NCBI RefSeq assembly: GCF_002245625.1
Contig: NZ_NOIG01000009.1
Coordinates: 124,001 to 188,000, forward strand
Length of the DNA: 64,000 nt
Reading direction: 5' to 3'
Source of the DNA: Acidovorax kalamii
Lineage (GTDB): Bacteria > Pseudomonadota > Gammaproteobacteria > Burkholderiales > Burkholderiaceae_C
The notes under the pieces: model-generated
Seen by the model: the letters and a program-made list of their open reading frames with translations, nothing else
Database searches by the model: none
Told to the model about the DNA's origin: nothing
Program-made: the position numbers and the translations under genes
In this document: piece by piece, positions 1-8,152 of the stretch
Numbering within the stretch: the stretch's first letter is position 1
Layout: each line of letters begins with the position of its first letter

Positions 1-829
1 CGCGGGCGGCTACGACACGCTGGTGTCCATCGGCGGCATCCAGTCCAACCAGACGCGCCAGGTGGCCGCCGTGGCCGCGCACTTGGGGCTCAAGTGCGTG
101 CTGGTGCAGGAGAACTGGGTCAACTACTCTGACGCCGTGTACGACCGCGTGGGCAACATCGAGATGAGCCGCATCATGGGCGCCGATGTGCGCCTGGACG
201 CTGCGGGCTTCGACATCGGCATCCGCCCCAGCTGGGAGCAGGCCATGGAGGACGTGAAGAAGGCCGGTGGCAAGCCCTTCCCCATCCCCGCAGGCTGCTC
301 CGAGCACCCGTACGGCGGCCTGGGCTTCGTAGGCTTTGCCGAAGAAGTGCGCCAGCAAGAGAAGGAGCTGGGCTTCCAGTTCGACTACATCGTCGTGTGC
401 TCGGTCACGGGCAGCACGCAGGCGGGCATGGTGGTGGGCTTTGCGGCCGACGGCCGGGCGCGCAAGGTGATCGGCATCGACGCGTCGGCCAAGCCCGCGC
501 AGACCCATGCGCAGATCCTGCGCATCGCCCAGAACACCGCCAAGCTCGTGGAGCTGGGCCAGGAACTCACCGCCGAGGACGTAGTGCTGGACACGCGCTA
601 CGGCGGCCCCGAGTACGGCCTGCCGAGCGAAGGCACGCTCGAAGCCATCCGCCTGTGCGCACGCCAGGAAGGCATGCTCACCGACCCGGTGTACGAAGGC
701 AAGTCCATGCACGGCATGATCGACATGGTGCGCAACGGCGAATTCCCTGACGGCTCCCGCGTGCTGTACGCGCACCTGGGAGGGGTGCCGGCGCTCAACG
801 CCTACAGCTTTCTTTTTCGCAACGGCTGA
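1..829 (+). CDS. acdS: 1-aminocyclopropane-1-carboxylate deaminase, 5' truncated by window edge
   Basis: Cytosolic PLP enzyme that converts the plant ethylene precursor ACC to 2-oxobutyrate and ammonia. About 275 codons are visible, reading in frame from base 2. The family is roughly 338 residues, so the N-terminal ~60 residues, including the PLP lysine, lie outside the window. The visible part opens with the conserved [19 protein letters not shown], carries the phosphate-loop-like [11 protein letters not shown], and ends with [12 protein letters not shown] and [10 protein letters not shown]. The Tyr-Glu of VYEG and the Leu of AHLGG are the residues normally used to tell true ACC deaminases from D-cysteine desulfhydrases, and all are present. 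It typically marks plant-associated bacteria. The promoter, often controlled by an Lrp-type regulator, is not visible. Confidence 0.93.
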   Translation, partial: AGGYDTLVSIGGIQSNQTRQVAAVAAHLGLKCVLVQENWVNYSDAVYDRVGNIEMSRIMGADVRLDAAGFDIGIRPSWEQAMEDVKKAGGKPFPIPAGCSEHPYGGLGFVGFAEEVRQQEKELGFQFDYIVVCSVTGSTQAGMVVGFAADGRARKVIGIDASAKPAQTHAQILRIAQNTAKLVELGQELTAEDVVLDTRYGGPEYGLPSEGTLEAIRLCARQEGMLTDPVYEGKSMHGMIDMVRNGEFPDGSRVLYAHLGGVPALNAYSFLFRNG

Positions 830-924
830 TCACCCCCACACCACGGCGGGTGAAGAGCAGGAGCGCCTGGCTCGGCTGGCCGGGCTCTCGCTGATCTGAA
901 ACGCCCCGCACTGGGGCTGGCGTC

Positions 925-2865
925 TCAGGCCGTGAGCAGCTTCTGCACCCGCTCGCGCAGCAGCGTGGGCTGCACCTCGGTTGGGGCCACGGCAGAGCCC
1001 ACATTCAGGCCCACCCGGCTGTAAAAGCCCCGGCGGAACGGTCGCACCATCGCGCCGCCTTGTTCAATGCGACTGAAGTAGGAGCCCCACAGGTTGGTCA
1101 GCGCCATGGGGATCACCGGGGCCTCGACCCCCTCGGCCTTCGCCCGCTCGATGATCTTCATGATGCCGCCCTTGAACTCCTGCAGCTGCCCGTCCTTGGT
1201 GATGCCGCCTTCGGGGAAGATGGCGAGCAGGTCGCCCTCGCGCAGCACCTGGGCGGCCCGGTCAAAGGCGGCTTCGTAGGTCTTCGGGTCTTCCTTGTAG
1301 GGCGCAATCGGGATCGCCTTGGCCAGGCGGAACAGCCAGCCCAGCACCGGCACGCGGAAGATGCGGTGGTCCATCACGAAGTAGATGGGGCGGGGGCTGG
1401 CCGCCATGAGCAGCACGGCATCGACAAAACTCACGTGGTTGCAGGCCAGGATGGCCGCGCCCGCCGAAGGCAGGTTCTCGTCGCCCTGCACCTTGAAGCG
1501 GTACACAAACCGCGACGACACCCAGGCGATGAAGCGCAGCAGGTACTCGGGCACCAGCATGAAGATGTAGAACGCCACCACCGCGTTGGCGATGCCGGTG
1601 AACAGGAAGATCTGCGGCACCGTGAAGCCCGCGCCCAGCAAGGCGCCCGCGATGAGCGAGCTGGCGATCATGAACAGCGCGTTAAGGATGTTGTTGGCCG
1701 CGATGATGCGCGCGCGGTGTGTGGGCTGGCTGCGCATCTGGATCAGTGCGTACATTGGCACGCTGTACAGGCCCGCAAACAGGCTGAGCAGCAGCAGGTC
1801 CATCATCACGCGCCAGTGGGCGCCCTGCGCCATGAAGGCGGCCAGGCCCATGATGTCAGACGGAGGCAGGCTGCGCGACGCAAAGTACAGGTCAATGGAA
1901 AACACGCTCATGCCGATGGCGCCCAGCGGCACCAGGCCGATCTCCACATGGCGGCGCGACAACACCTCGCACAGCAGCGAGCCGATGCCGATGCCAATCG
2001 AGAACACCACCAGCAGCAGGGACGCCACTTGCTCGTTGCCATGCAGCACGTTCTTGGCCAGGCTCGGGAACTGGCTCAGGAACACCGCGCCAAAGAACCA
2101 CATCCAGCTGATGCCCAGCAGCGAGCGGAACACCACGATGTTGCCGTGCGCGAGCTTGAGGTTGCGCCAGGTTTCGGTGAAGGGGTTCCAGTTGATGGTG
2201 AGGCCCGGATCGGTGGCGGGCACCGAGGGGATGAAATGCGCCACCGCCCGCCCGGCCAGCGCCGCCAGCACGCAGGCCACCGCCACCGTGGTGTGGCCGA
2301 TGCCGGGGATGGCCACCAGCAGGCCGCCCGCCACATTGCCCAGCAGGATGGCCACAAAGGTGCCCATCTCGACCATGCCGTTGCCCCCCGTAAGTTCGCG
2401 CTCGCTGAGCACCTGGGGCATGTAGGCGAACTTGACGGGGCCAAACAACGTGGAATGCACGCCCATGAGAAAGGTGCACAGCAGCAGCACAGGCACATTG
2501 TTCGCAATGAAGCCCACGGCCGCCACCAGCATGATGGCGATCTCCATGTTCTTCACGAAGCGGATCATCTTCGTCTTGTCGTATTTGTCGGTGAGCTGGC
2601 CCGAGGTGGCCGAGAACAGCAAGAACGGCAGGATAAACAGCGCACCGATCACCAGCCCGGCCATGGCGGGTGGCAGCCAGTCCACGCTGAGCTGGTAGGT
2701 CACCATCACGGTGAACGCAAACTTGAACAGGTTGTCGTTGGCCGCGCCGGAGAATTGTGTCCAGAAGAACGGGGCGAACCGCCGCTGGCGCAGCAGGGCA
2801 AACTGGTTCGGGTCCTCATGCGTGGACGCTGGCGCCAGGCTGGTGGACGGGGTTTCGGGGTGCAT
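925..2865 (-). CDS. Fused MFS transporter (LplT-like) and 1-acylglycerol-3-phosphate acyltransferase (PlsC-like)
   Basis: A 646-residue inner-membrane protein. Residues ~10-430 form an MFS domain with about 12 hydrophobic segments, beginning FAPFFWTQFSGAANDNLFKF, as in lysophospholipid transporter LplT. Residues ~440-646 form a PlsC acyltransferase with the catalytic NHVSFVD (HxxxxD) and the FPEGG substrate motif. By family analogy it flips lysophospholipid inward and reacylates it. I chose the ATG at 2865 because GAGGAG precedes it at good spacing; an in-frame extension to 2973 has no ribosome site and runs toward the neighbouring gene. It is followed on the plus side by the convergent end of acdS. 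The MFS-PlsC fusion is known in beta-proteobacteria, and specificity is inferred. Confidence 0.88.
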   Translation of the reverse strand: MHPETPSTSLAPASTHEDPNQFALLRQRRFAPFFWTQFSGAANDNLFKFAFTVMVTYQLSVDWLPPAMAGLVIGALFILPFLLFSATSGQLTDKYDKTKMIRFVKNMEIAIMLVAAVGFIANNVPVLLLCTFLMGVHSTLFGPVKFAYMPQVLSERELTGGNGMVEMGTFVAILLGNVAGGLLVAIPGIGHTTVAVACVLAALAGRAVAHFIPSVPATDPGLTINWNPFTETWRNLKLAHGNIVVFRSLLGISWMWFFGAVFLSQFPSLAKNVLHGNEQVASLLLVVFSIGIGIGSLLCEVLSRRHVEIGLVPLGAIGMSVFSIDLYFASRSLPPSDIMGLAAFMAQGAHWRVMMDLLLLSLFAGLYSVPMYALIQMRSQPTHRARIIAANNILNALFMIASSLIAGALLGAGFTVPQIFLFTGIANAVVAFYIFMLVPEYLLRFIAWVSSRFVYRFKVQGDENLPSAGAAILACNHVSFVDAVLLMAASPRPIYFVMDHRIFRVPVLGWLFRLAKAIPIAPYKEDPKTYEAAFDRAAQVLREGDLLAIFPEGGITKDGQLQEFKGGIMKIIERAKAEGVEAPVIPMALTNLWGSYFSRIEQGGAMVRPFRRGFYSRVGLNVGSAVAPTEVQPTLLRERVQKLLTA

Positions 2866-2920
2866 GCGTTTCTCCTCGTTTCCGATGGGTTGGCTTGTTG
2901 GAATTTTCCGCGCCCGCGCT

Positions 2921-3763
2921 TCACACCCGTGAACTGCGGGCGACACCCACGGCGTGGGCGCCATTCTGCACAAACAACGTGACCTGCGGCCCGCCCGGTG
3001 CCCGGCGCGGGTGCCACGCCGCGAGGGCCGTCAGCACGGGCCAGGCCGCGCCTGCGGCAAACAGGTGCTTGAGGCTGTGCCCCGACACCGCCTGGTAGGT
3101 AGCGTCAAACACAGCGTGGTCTGCCGCCTCGAACAGCTTGGCCACGGCATACAGGCCGATGACCGCGCCCAGGTGCATCGCCAGCGCGCCATCGCGCCGG
3201 GGCCTACACGCCAGGGCCAGCACCACCAGCATGCCGCCCAGCTGCACCACAGCCCAGGGCAGCAGGTTGCCGGTGTGCGCCCACCAGGCCACGGCCAGCG
3301 GCCCGGCCAGCAGCACCACACCGGCAGCGGCCCACCCGGCGCGCGCACTCACGCGGCCTGTGGCCGCCAGCCCCAGCAGGCCCGCAAACGGCAGCACCAT
3401 GCCCAGCCGGTCCCACAGCAGGCCCGCGTCGTGCGGCTGCCCGTGGTACAGCATGGAGCCTGCTGCAGTGCACAGCAGTCCCGCAAAAAACAGCCCGGCC
3501 AGCCACCGCGACGCCACATCCACGCCCACCGCCCGGCGCAGCATCACCAGCCCCCACACACCCGCCAGGGCAAAGGGCAGATTGCTCAGCACATCAAGCG
3601 CGCAAGGGATGCCCAGCCACGCACGCTGGTCTGCAAACGCGTGCTGATGTTCGCTGGCGGGCAGCACCGGCCCCCAGACGGCCAGGGCGAACAAGGCAGC
3701 GGCGCCCAGTAACAGGCCAGTCTCGGCCCGGTTGAGAGGAGTTGCGGAAGAAAACAACGGCAT
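2921..3763 (-). CDS. Ceramidase-like (CREST-superfamily) integral membrane protein
   Basis: A 280-residue, very hydrophobic protein with about seven or eight predicted membrane spans. It has the spaced motifs of the alkaline ceramidase/CREST hydrolases: GSMLYHGQPHDAGLLWDRLGM in the middle (a Ser and His, then a Trp-Asp) and a C-terminal GHSLKHLF with two histidines that could complete a zinc site. By family analogy it may be a metal-dependent lipid amidase; the substrate is unknown. I chose the ATG at 3763 over an upstream in-frame start because it is preceded by AGGAA. It is divergent from an XRE regulator across a 152-bp gap holding a palindrome, which suggests control by that regulator. 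It is 55 bp upstream of the MFS-acyltransferase gene on the same strand, so both may act in lipid metabolism. Confidence 0.7.
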   Translation of the reverse strand: MPLFSSATPLNRAETGLLLGAAALFALAVWGPVLPASEHQHAFADQRAWLGIPCALDVLSNLPFALAGVWGLVMLRRAVGVDVASRWLAGLFFAGLLCTAAGSMLYHGQPHDAGLLWDRLGMVLPFAGLLGLAATGRVSARAGWAAAGVVLLAGPLAVAWWAHTGNLLPWAVVQLGGMLVVLALACRPRRDGALAMHLGAVIGLYAVAKLFEAADHAVFDATYQAVSGHSLKHLFAAGAAWPVLTALAAWHPRRAPGGPQVTLFVQNGAHAVGVARSSRV

Positions 3764-3858
3764 GGCGGAATTCCTGCGGAGTTGGAATGCCGCGCAGTGT
3801 GGGCAGGCCATCGCGTCCGGGCCCGTCAAAAGTCGCACAAAGGGCTACCCACGCCACT

Positions 3859-3883
3859 TTGGGTATTGATAATTGATACCCAA
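3859..3883. promoter_or_regulatory. 8-bp perfect inverted repeat, candidate XRE operator
   Basis: TTGGGTAT and its exact complement ATACCCAA are separated by 9 bp (TGATAATTG). The site lies 33 bp before the XRE regulator ATG and 95 bp before the divergent ceramidase-like gene. Position and symmetry fit an autoregulatory operator. The assignment to the XRE protein is inference. Confidence 0.55.
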
Positions 3884-3915
3884 CACCCACCCATACCCGC
3901 CAACCGCCCCCAGCC

Positions 3916-4647
3916 ATGAGCACCACCGCCGACCTCGTCACCGCCCTGAAAAAAGAACTCAAGACCGCGCAGATGACCTACGCCGACCTGGCCCAGGCGC
4001 TGGGCATGGCCGAGTCCAGCGTCAAGCGCATGCTGGCCAAGGGCGACATGCCGCTGTCACGCATCGACGCCATCTGTCGCGCGCTGGCGCTGGACTTTGC
4101 CGACCTGGCGCGGCGCGTGGCCGATGCGCAGCCGCTGCTCAAGGAACTGAGCCAGGAGCAGGAAAAAGCCGTGGTGGGCGACAAGAAGCTGCTGCTGATG
4201 GCGATCTGCGTGCTCAGCCAGTGGACGCTGGAGCAGGTCGTGGCCACCTATCGCCTCACCGAGGCCGAGGGCATCAAATACCTCGCGCAGCTCGACCGCA
4301 TCGGCATCATCGAGCTGCGGCCGCTCAACCGCTACCGCCTCAAGCTGGCCAAGACCTTCCGCTGGCGCCCGCATGGCCCGGTGATGAACTACTTCCGCGA
4401 GCACGCGCTGCTCGACTACTTTGCGGGCGGCTTTGACGGCACGGGCGAAGGCGTGCTGCTGGTGCACGGCAACATCAGCCGCAGCCTGGCCCCGGCTTTC
4501 ATGGAGCGCATGCAGCGCGTAGCCCAGGACTTTGCCCAGCAGCACCTGGCCGACCAGAAGCTGCCCGAACGCGAGCGCGAGGGCTACACCCTGCTGCTGG
4601 CCATGCGCAGCTGGGAGTTCGAGGCGTTCTCCAGCATGCGCAGATAG
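3916..4647 (+). CDS. XRE-family helix-turn-helix transcriptional regulator
   Basis: A 243-residue cytosolic DNA-binding protein. Residues ~8-65 form a Cro/C1-type HTH (MTYADLAQALGMAESSVKRM, then LSRIDAICRALALD). The rest is helical with no recognised ligand domain; residues ~95-150 (WTLEQVVATYRLTEAEGIKY) look like a second winged-helix-like segment. The ATG at 3916 follows directly after the inverted repeat at 3859-3883. It is divergent from the ceramidase-like gene. The length and layout match the uncharacterised XRE regulators common in Comamonadaceae. The target is unknown; the best guess is itself and the divergent gene. Confidence 0.82.
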   Translation: MSTTADLVTALKKELKTAQMTYADLAQALGMAESSVKRMLAKGDMPLSRIDAICRALALDFADLARRVADAQPLLKELSQEQEKAVVGDKKLLLMAICVLSQWTLEQVVATYRLTEAEGIKYLAQLDRIGIIELRPLNRYRLKLAKTFRWRPHGPVMNYFREHALLDYFAGGFDGTGEGVLLVHGNISRSLAPAFMERMQRVAQDFAQQHLADQKLPEREREGYTLLLAMRSWEFEAFSSMRR

Positions 4648-4653
4648 CCAGAT

Positions 4654-4694
4654 GCTCACTTATTGATAGCATAACCCGCTTTACCACCGCGCGG
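4654..4694 (-). repeat. 41-bp AT-cored dispersed element, copy 1
   Basis: Begins six bases after the XRE stop codon. On the plus strand it opens GCTCACTTATTGATAGC and continues CCGCTTTACCACCGCG, matching the layout (GCTAT)N7(ATAGC), short spacer, GCGCTTA, CCATC, GCGC of the other copies at exactly the same length. This is a weaker match at its outer left arm (GCTCA instead of GCTAT). Confidence 0.6.
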
Positions 4695-4762
4695 AGAAGG
4701 CCAAAAAAGGCAAGAAAAGGAGCCCACAGACTGTCTAAAGAAGCCACAGCGCTCCACAAGAC

Positions 4763-4791
4763 TTGACGCCACAAAGAGAAAAAACTATTCT
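4763..4791 (+). promoter_or_regulatory. Sigma-70 promoter of the TetR cassette
   Basis: TTGACG at 4763-4768 and TATTCT at 4786-4791, separated by exactly 17 bp. The -10 box lies inside the left arm of the palindrome at 4784-4824, the layout expected for repression by the TetR protein encoded immediately downstream. Confidence 0.65.
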
Positions 4792-4824
4792 TTAAATAAC
4801 AAATTTTGTTAATTTAAAGATAGT
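4784..4824. promoter_or_regulatory. Long imperfect palindrome, candidate TetR operator
   Basis: An AT-rich near-palindrome in GC-rich DNA. The outer arms are ACTAT at 4784-4788 and ATAGT at 4820-4824. The inner part is TTTAAATAACAAA facing TTTTGTTAATTTAAA, with single-base indels. It overlaps the -10 box and ends three bases before the TetR ATG at 4828. Autoregulation is inferred from position. Confidence 0.65.
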
Positions 4825-4827
4825 CAA

Positions 4828-5670
4828 ATGAAAACTACCCGCCAGCAACAAGACGCCACGCGCCGCCAGATCGTGGCCAGCGCGGTGGATCTCATGACCC
4901 GCCAGGGCTTTGATGGCACGACGATGAAGGACATCGCGCGCGCCGCAGGCATTGGCGATGCGACCATCTACAAATACTTCCCCACCAAGGACCGCATCGT
5001 GGTCGGCTACCTGGACGACACCGTCCAGCAGGCGCTGGCCGACACACTGCAGACCCCGGGGTTTGACGGCTACGGCCTGCAGGAAAAGCTGCAGCGCCTG
5101 ACCGACGCGGTGCTGGAGCGCCTGCTGGCCGACCGCGAGTTCGTGGCCCAGGTGCGCGGCCTGGCGCGGCGCTCGCCGCTGTCGATGCTGGCCGAGCCCC
5201 TGGCGGCGCGCCAGGGCCTGCGCGATGCGGTGAGCAGTTTTCTGGAAGCCGCCGAGGCCAGCGGCGAGATCGAGCCCTGCGACTTCAAGGGCCTGGCGGG
5301 CAGCCTCTACACCGACTACCTTGCGGGCGTGGTGAGCTACTGGCTGGCCGACACCTCCGACGAGTTCGCCGACACCACGCAGCTGGTGGACCTGTCGCTG
5401 GGTGTGCTGGTGCAGGCGCTGCGTGTGGGCCTGGTCAACCGCGTGGCGCAGCTGGGCGGCTTTGTGCTGCGCAGCCAGATGGCGCGCATGGCCCAGCACG
5501 GCAGCGGCCTGCTGGGCATGCTGCAACTGGCGCGGCAGACGCTGGGCAGCGCCCCAACCGCACGCAGCCCCGAGCCCCCGGCGCCGCCCCCACGCCGCGC
5601 CAAACGTGCACCCAGCGCCCCGACCGCAACGAAGCCCGCCACGCCCCGCAAGAAGAAGAGCGCCCCATGA
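4828..5670 (+). CDS. TetR/AcrR-family transcriptional regulator
   Basis: A 280-residue repressor-type protein. The HTH occupies residues ~12-58: ATRRQIVASAVDLMTRQGF followed by TTMKDIARAAGIGDATIYKYF, typical of TetR. The central helical ligand domain spans ~60-210. The C-terminal ~50 residues are a Pro/Ala/Lys/Arg-rich tail ending PRKKKSAP, unusual for the family and possibly a nonspecific DNA- or membrane-contacting extension. The ATG directly follows the palindrome at 4784-4824. The stop codon overlaps the start of the next gene (ATGA at 5667), so it heads a co-translated cassette with the DUF2867 and ABC1-kinase genes. The ligand is unknown; the cassette suggests a lipid, quinone or other hydrophobic effector. 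Confidence 0.85.
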   Translation: MKTTRQQQDATRRQIVASAVDLMTRQGFDGTTMKDIARAAGIGDATIYKYFPTKDRIVVGYLDDTVQQALADTLQTPGFDGYGLQEKLQRLTDAVLERLLADREFVAQVRGLARRSPLSMLAEPLAARQGLRDAVSSFLEAAEASGEIEPCDFKGLAGSLYTDYLAGVVSYWLADTSDEFADTTQLVDLSLGVLVQALRVGLVNRVAQLGGFVLRSQMARMAQHGSGLLGMLQLARQTLGSAPTARSPEPPAPPPRRAKRAPSAPTATKPATPRKKKSAP

Positions 5671-6242
5671 CCTCGCCCACCGCCCCCGCCGCCCCCACCA
5701 CCGCGCGCGCCACCCAGGTGCCACCCGGCACGGCCATCCACGCCACCCTGCCCGGGGCCGATTTTTTTGATGCCTACGAGGTGGCCGACCGGCACCCCGC
5801 GCGCTCGGCCCTGCAGTCGTGGCTGGACGTGGCGGCCCGCACCCCGGCATGGACGCGCGCCCTCATGTTCGTGCGCAACAAGGCCGTGCGCCTGGTGGGC
5901 CTGAAGGACCTGGGTCAGTTGGACGACGGCTACCCGCCCGCCAGCGGCCGCCCTCTGCGCGACGCGCGCAGCTACCGCGTGGGCGACCGCGTGGGCATCT
6001 TCCGCATCCGGCACCTGAGCGACACCGAGGTGGTGATGGGCCAGGACGACAAGCACCTGGACGTGCAGGTGTCCATCTGCAAACAGCCCGCCACCCCCGG
6101 CGCTGCGCCCCGGGTGGTGCTGAGCACGGTGGTGCACATCCACAACACACTGGGCCATGCCTACATGGCGGTGATCACGCCCATCCACCGCGTCATTGCA
6201 CGCGGCACGGCGCAGCGCCTGGCAGACCATGGCCAAAGCTAA
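5667..6242 (+). CDS. DUF2867 domain protein
   Basis: A 191-residue soluble protein that belongs by sequence to DUF2867. Recognisable stretches are LPGADFFDAYEV near residue 33, YRVGDRVGIFRI near 103, DDKHLDVQVSI and the C-terminal TVVHIHNTLGHAYMAVITPIH. The family has no established activity; it also occurs fused to NAD(P)H-binding short-chain-dehydrogenase-like proteins. There is no signal peptide or membrane span. It starts at the ATGA overlap with the TetR stop and overlaps the ABC1-kinase start by 14 bp, so translational coupling with both is likely. A stand-alone small-molecule-binding role next to an ABC1 kinase is inference only. Confidence 0.75.
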   Translation: MTSPTAPAAPTTARATQVPPGTAIHATLPGADFFDAYEVADRHPARSALQSWLDVAARTPAWTRALMFVRNKAVRLVGLKDLGQLDDGYPPASGRPLRDARSYRVGDRVGIFRIRHLSDTEVVMGQDDKHLDVQVSICKQPATPGAAPRVVLSTVVHIHNTLGHAYMAVITPIHRVIARGTAQRLADHGQS

Positions 6243-7569
6243 AGCGGAGGCCCCGCGCACCGGCAAGCTGGCGCGCAGCGCCATCACCGGGCTGGCAGCG
6301 GCACGCATCGGCATGGCCGAGCTTTCGCACCGCACACGCAAGCGCTCGGCCCAGGCGCAGGCCGAGCACGAGGCCGCGCTGGGCCGCATCCTGTTTGGCG
6401 CGCTGGGGCAGTTGCGGGGCTCGGCGCTCAAGGTGTCGCAGTTGCTCAGCATGCACCCGCAGCTGCTGCCCGAGGGCGTGCGGCGCGAGCTGGCCCGCGC
6501 CCACCACCAGGCTCCGCCGCTCAACCGCGCGCTGGTCGGCCGCGTGTTCCGCCAGGCGTTCGGGCAAGAGCCCGAGGCGCTGTTCGAGCACTTCGAGCCC
6601 ACCGCATTTGCCGCAGCCAGCCTGGGCCAGGTGCACCGCGCACAGCTGGCGGGCCACGGCACGGTGGCCGTGAAGGTGCAGTACCCCGGCATCGCCGCCA
6701 CCATTGCCAGCGACATGCAGCTCATGCGCGCCGCGCTGCGCGCGCTGGCCTACACCGACCTGCCCCTGCCCACCGACACGGTGATGGACAGCGTGATGAC
6801 CGAGATCGAGGCCACGCTGCTGCGCGAGGTGGACTACCTGCAGGAGGCCGAACAGCTGCAGTGGTTTGCCCAGCACGCCGCGCGGCCGGGGGTGATGATG
6901 GCGCAACCCATCCTCTCGCACACCCGCGCCCAAGTGCTCACACAGCAGTTTGTGCCCGGCCAGCCGCTGCAGGCCTGGCTGGCCACCCAGCCCACGCAGG
7001 CGCAGCGCGACCAGGCCGGGCAGCACCTGTGGGACTGGTTCATGCACTGCATTTTTGTACTGGGCCGGGTGCATGCAGACCCCCACCCGGGCAACTTTGT
7101 GTTTGCGCCTGATGGCACGGTGGGCGTGCTGGACTTTGGCTGCACACGCAGCCTGTCCGCAGGGTTTCGCGCGCAGGTCCGGCAGGCCTGGTCCGCCCTG
7201 CTGCGGCCCGCAGACGACCCGCAGCGCCATGCACGGGTGCTGCAGGCCTACCAGGCCCTGGGCCTGGCCGGGGCCGACATGAGCCTGCCCACCTACCGCA
7301 CCGACCTGGCCCCCGTGCTGGCCGAGATGCAGGCCTGGCAGATCGAGCCTTTCACAGAGGCCGTGTTCGACTTTGGCACCAAAACCCCACCGCCGCTGAC
7401 GCCCCCCGCCGACCAGCGCATGCTGGGCCGCCACCTGCAACAGGTGCCCAGCGAAATGCCCGCGTTCGAGCGCATGTGGATGGGCCTGATGCACCTGCTC
7501 ACGCAACTGGGCGCGCGGGTGCACACCCGAAGGGCGCACTGGCTCGCCCCCGCCGGCGCCAACCCCTGA
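6229..7569 (+). CDS. ABC1/AarF/UbiB-family atypical kinase
   Basis: A 446-residue protein kinase-like ATPase. Family motifs in order: a KxGQ-like motif that reads KVSQ (Ser in place of Gly) near residue 69, the Ala-rich nucleotide loop AAASLGQVHRAQ, VAVKVQYPG with the ATP-contacting lysine, the ExD motif in REVDYLQEAEQ, the catalytic HADPHPGNF and the metal-binding LDFG. There is no C-terminal pair of membrane spans as in UbiB, so it is probably one of the paralogous ABC1 proteins tied to isoprenoid lipids rather than the ubiquinone UbiB. The ATG at 6229 overlaps the DUF2867 gene by 14 bp. An earlier in-frame ATG at 6196 lies deeper inside that gene and is less likely. Confidence 0.82.
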   Translation: MAKAKAEAPRTGKLARSAITGLAAARIGMAELSHRTRKRSAQAQAEHEAALGRILFGALGQLRGSALKVSQLLSMHPQLLPEGVRRELARAHHQAPPLNRALVGRVFRQAFGQEPEALFEHFEPTAFAAASLGQVHRAQLAGHGTVAVKVQYPGIAATIASDMQLMRAALRALAYTDLPLPTDTVMDSVMTEIEATLLREVDYLQEAEQLQWFAQHAARPGVMMAQPILSHTRAQVLTQQFVPGQPLQAWLATQPTQAQRDQAGQHLWDWFMHCIFVLGRVHADPHPGNFVFAPDGTVGVLDFGCTRSLSAGFRAQVRQAWSALLRPADDPQRHARVLQAYQALGLAGADMSLPTYRTDLAPVLAEMQAWQIEPFTEAVFDFGTKTPPPLTPPADQRMLGRHLQQVPSEMPAFERMWMGLMHLLTQLGARVHTRRAHWLAPAGANP

Positions 7570-7612
7570 CCGCCCCTTCACGAACAAACCAGACACCGGG
7601 AGGAGAAGAAAC

Positions 7613-7993
7613 ATGAATACATCGCTGGTCCTTGCCGCCGTGGGCCTGGCCCTGGTGGGCGCCGTCCATTCCGTGCTCGGAGAAATCCTCGTGTTCCGCT
7701 CGCTGCGCCTGCGCGGCGTGGTGCCCACCGGCGGCCAGCCCGTGCTGCGCGAGCAGCATGTGCGCATCCTCTGGGGCAGCTGGCACCTGGTGACGGTGCT
7801 GGGCTGGGCCTTCAGCGCCCTGCTGTGGCGCCTGGGGACGGTGCCTGTGGACGCGGGCCTGGGCGCCTGGGTAGCCGATGTGGCGGCGGGCGCCACGCTG
7901 GCCTGCGGGCTGCTGGTGTTTTTTGCCACCGAGGGGCGGCACCCCGCCTGGGTGGCGCTGATGCTGCTGGCGGTGGTGATCTGGTGGCGCTGA
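7613..7993 (+). CDS. Small multi-span membrane protein of unknown function
   Basis: A 126-residue hydrophobic protein with about four predicted spans: residues ~4-22, ~57-75, ~83-105 and ~110-125. Polar pieces such as GEILVFRSLRLRG and REQHVRILWGSWH lie between spans 1 and 2, and the last residues are VVIWWR. GGAGGAG lies 9 bases before the ATG. It begins 43 bp after the ABC1-kinase stop and is probably the last gene of the TetR cassette. I do not recognise a characterised family; a membrane anchor or partner for the kinase is a guess from gene order. Confidence 0.65.
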   Translation: MNTSLVLAAVGLALVGAVHSVLGEILVFRSLRLRGVVPTGGQPVLREQHVRILWGSWHLVTVLGWAFSALLWRLGTVPVDAGLGAWVADVAAGATLACGLLVFFATEGRHPAWVALMLLAVVIWWR

Positions 7994-8152
7994 GCCCCAG
8001 CGCGAGCGTGACAAAAATCACACGCCTCCCAGGTGCCGCCGCCCCAGGAAACACAACTTCACAAGACTTCGCAATCCAACTACACCGGCTTGACGCAGGG
8101 CCCGCAGCATGAAGGCTCCGGTTCCGACAGGGACCATTTTGAGGAGTTCACC

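Noticed and set aside
1060..2982. Long open frame opposite the MFS-acyltransferase gene (about 640 residues).
   Set aside because: It is antisense to a clearly conserved gene and has His/Gln/Arg-rich composition caused by codon bias of GC-rich DNA.
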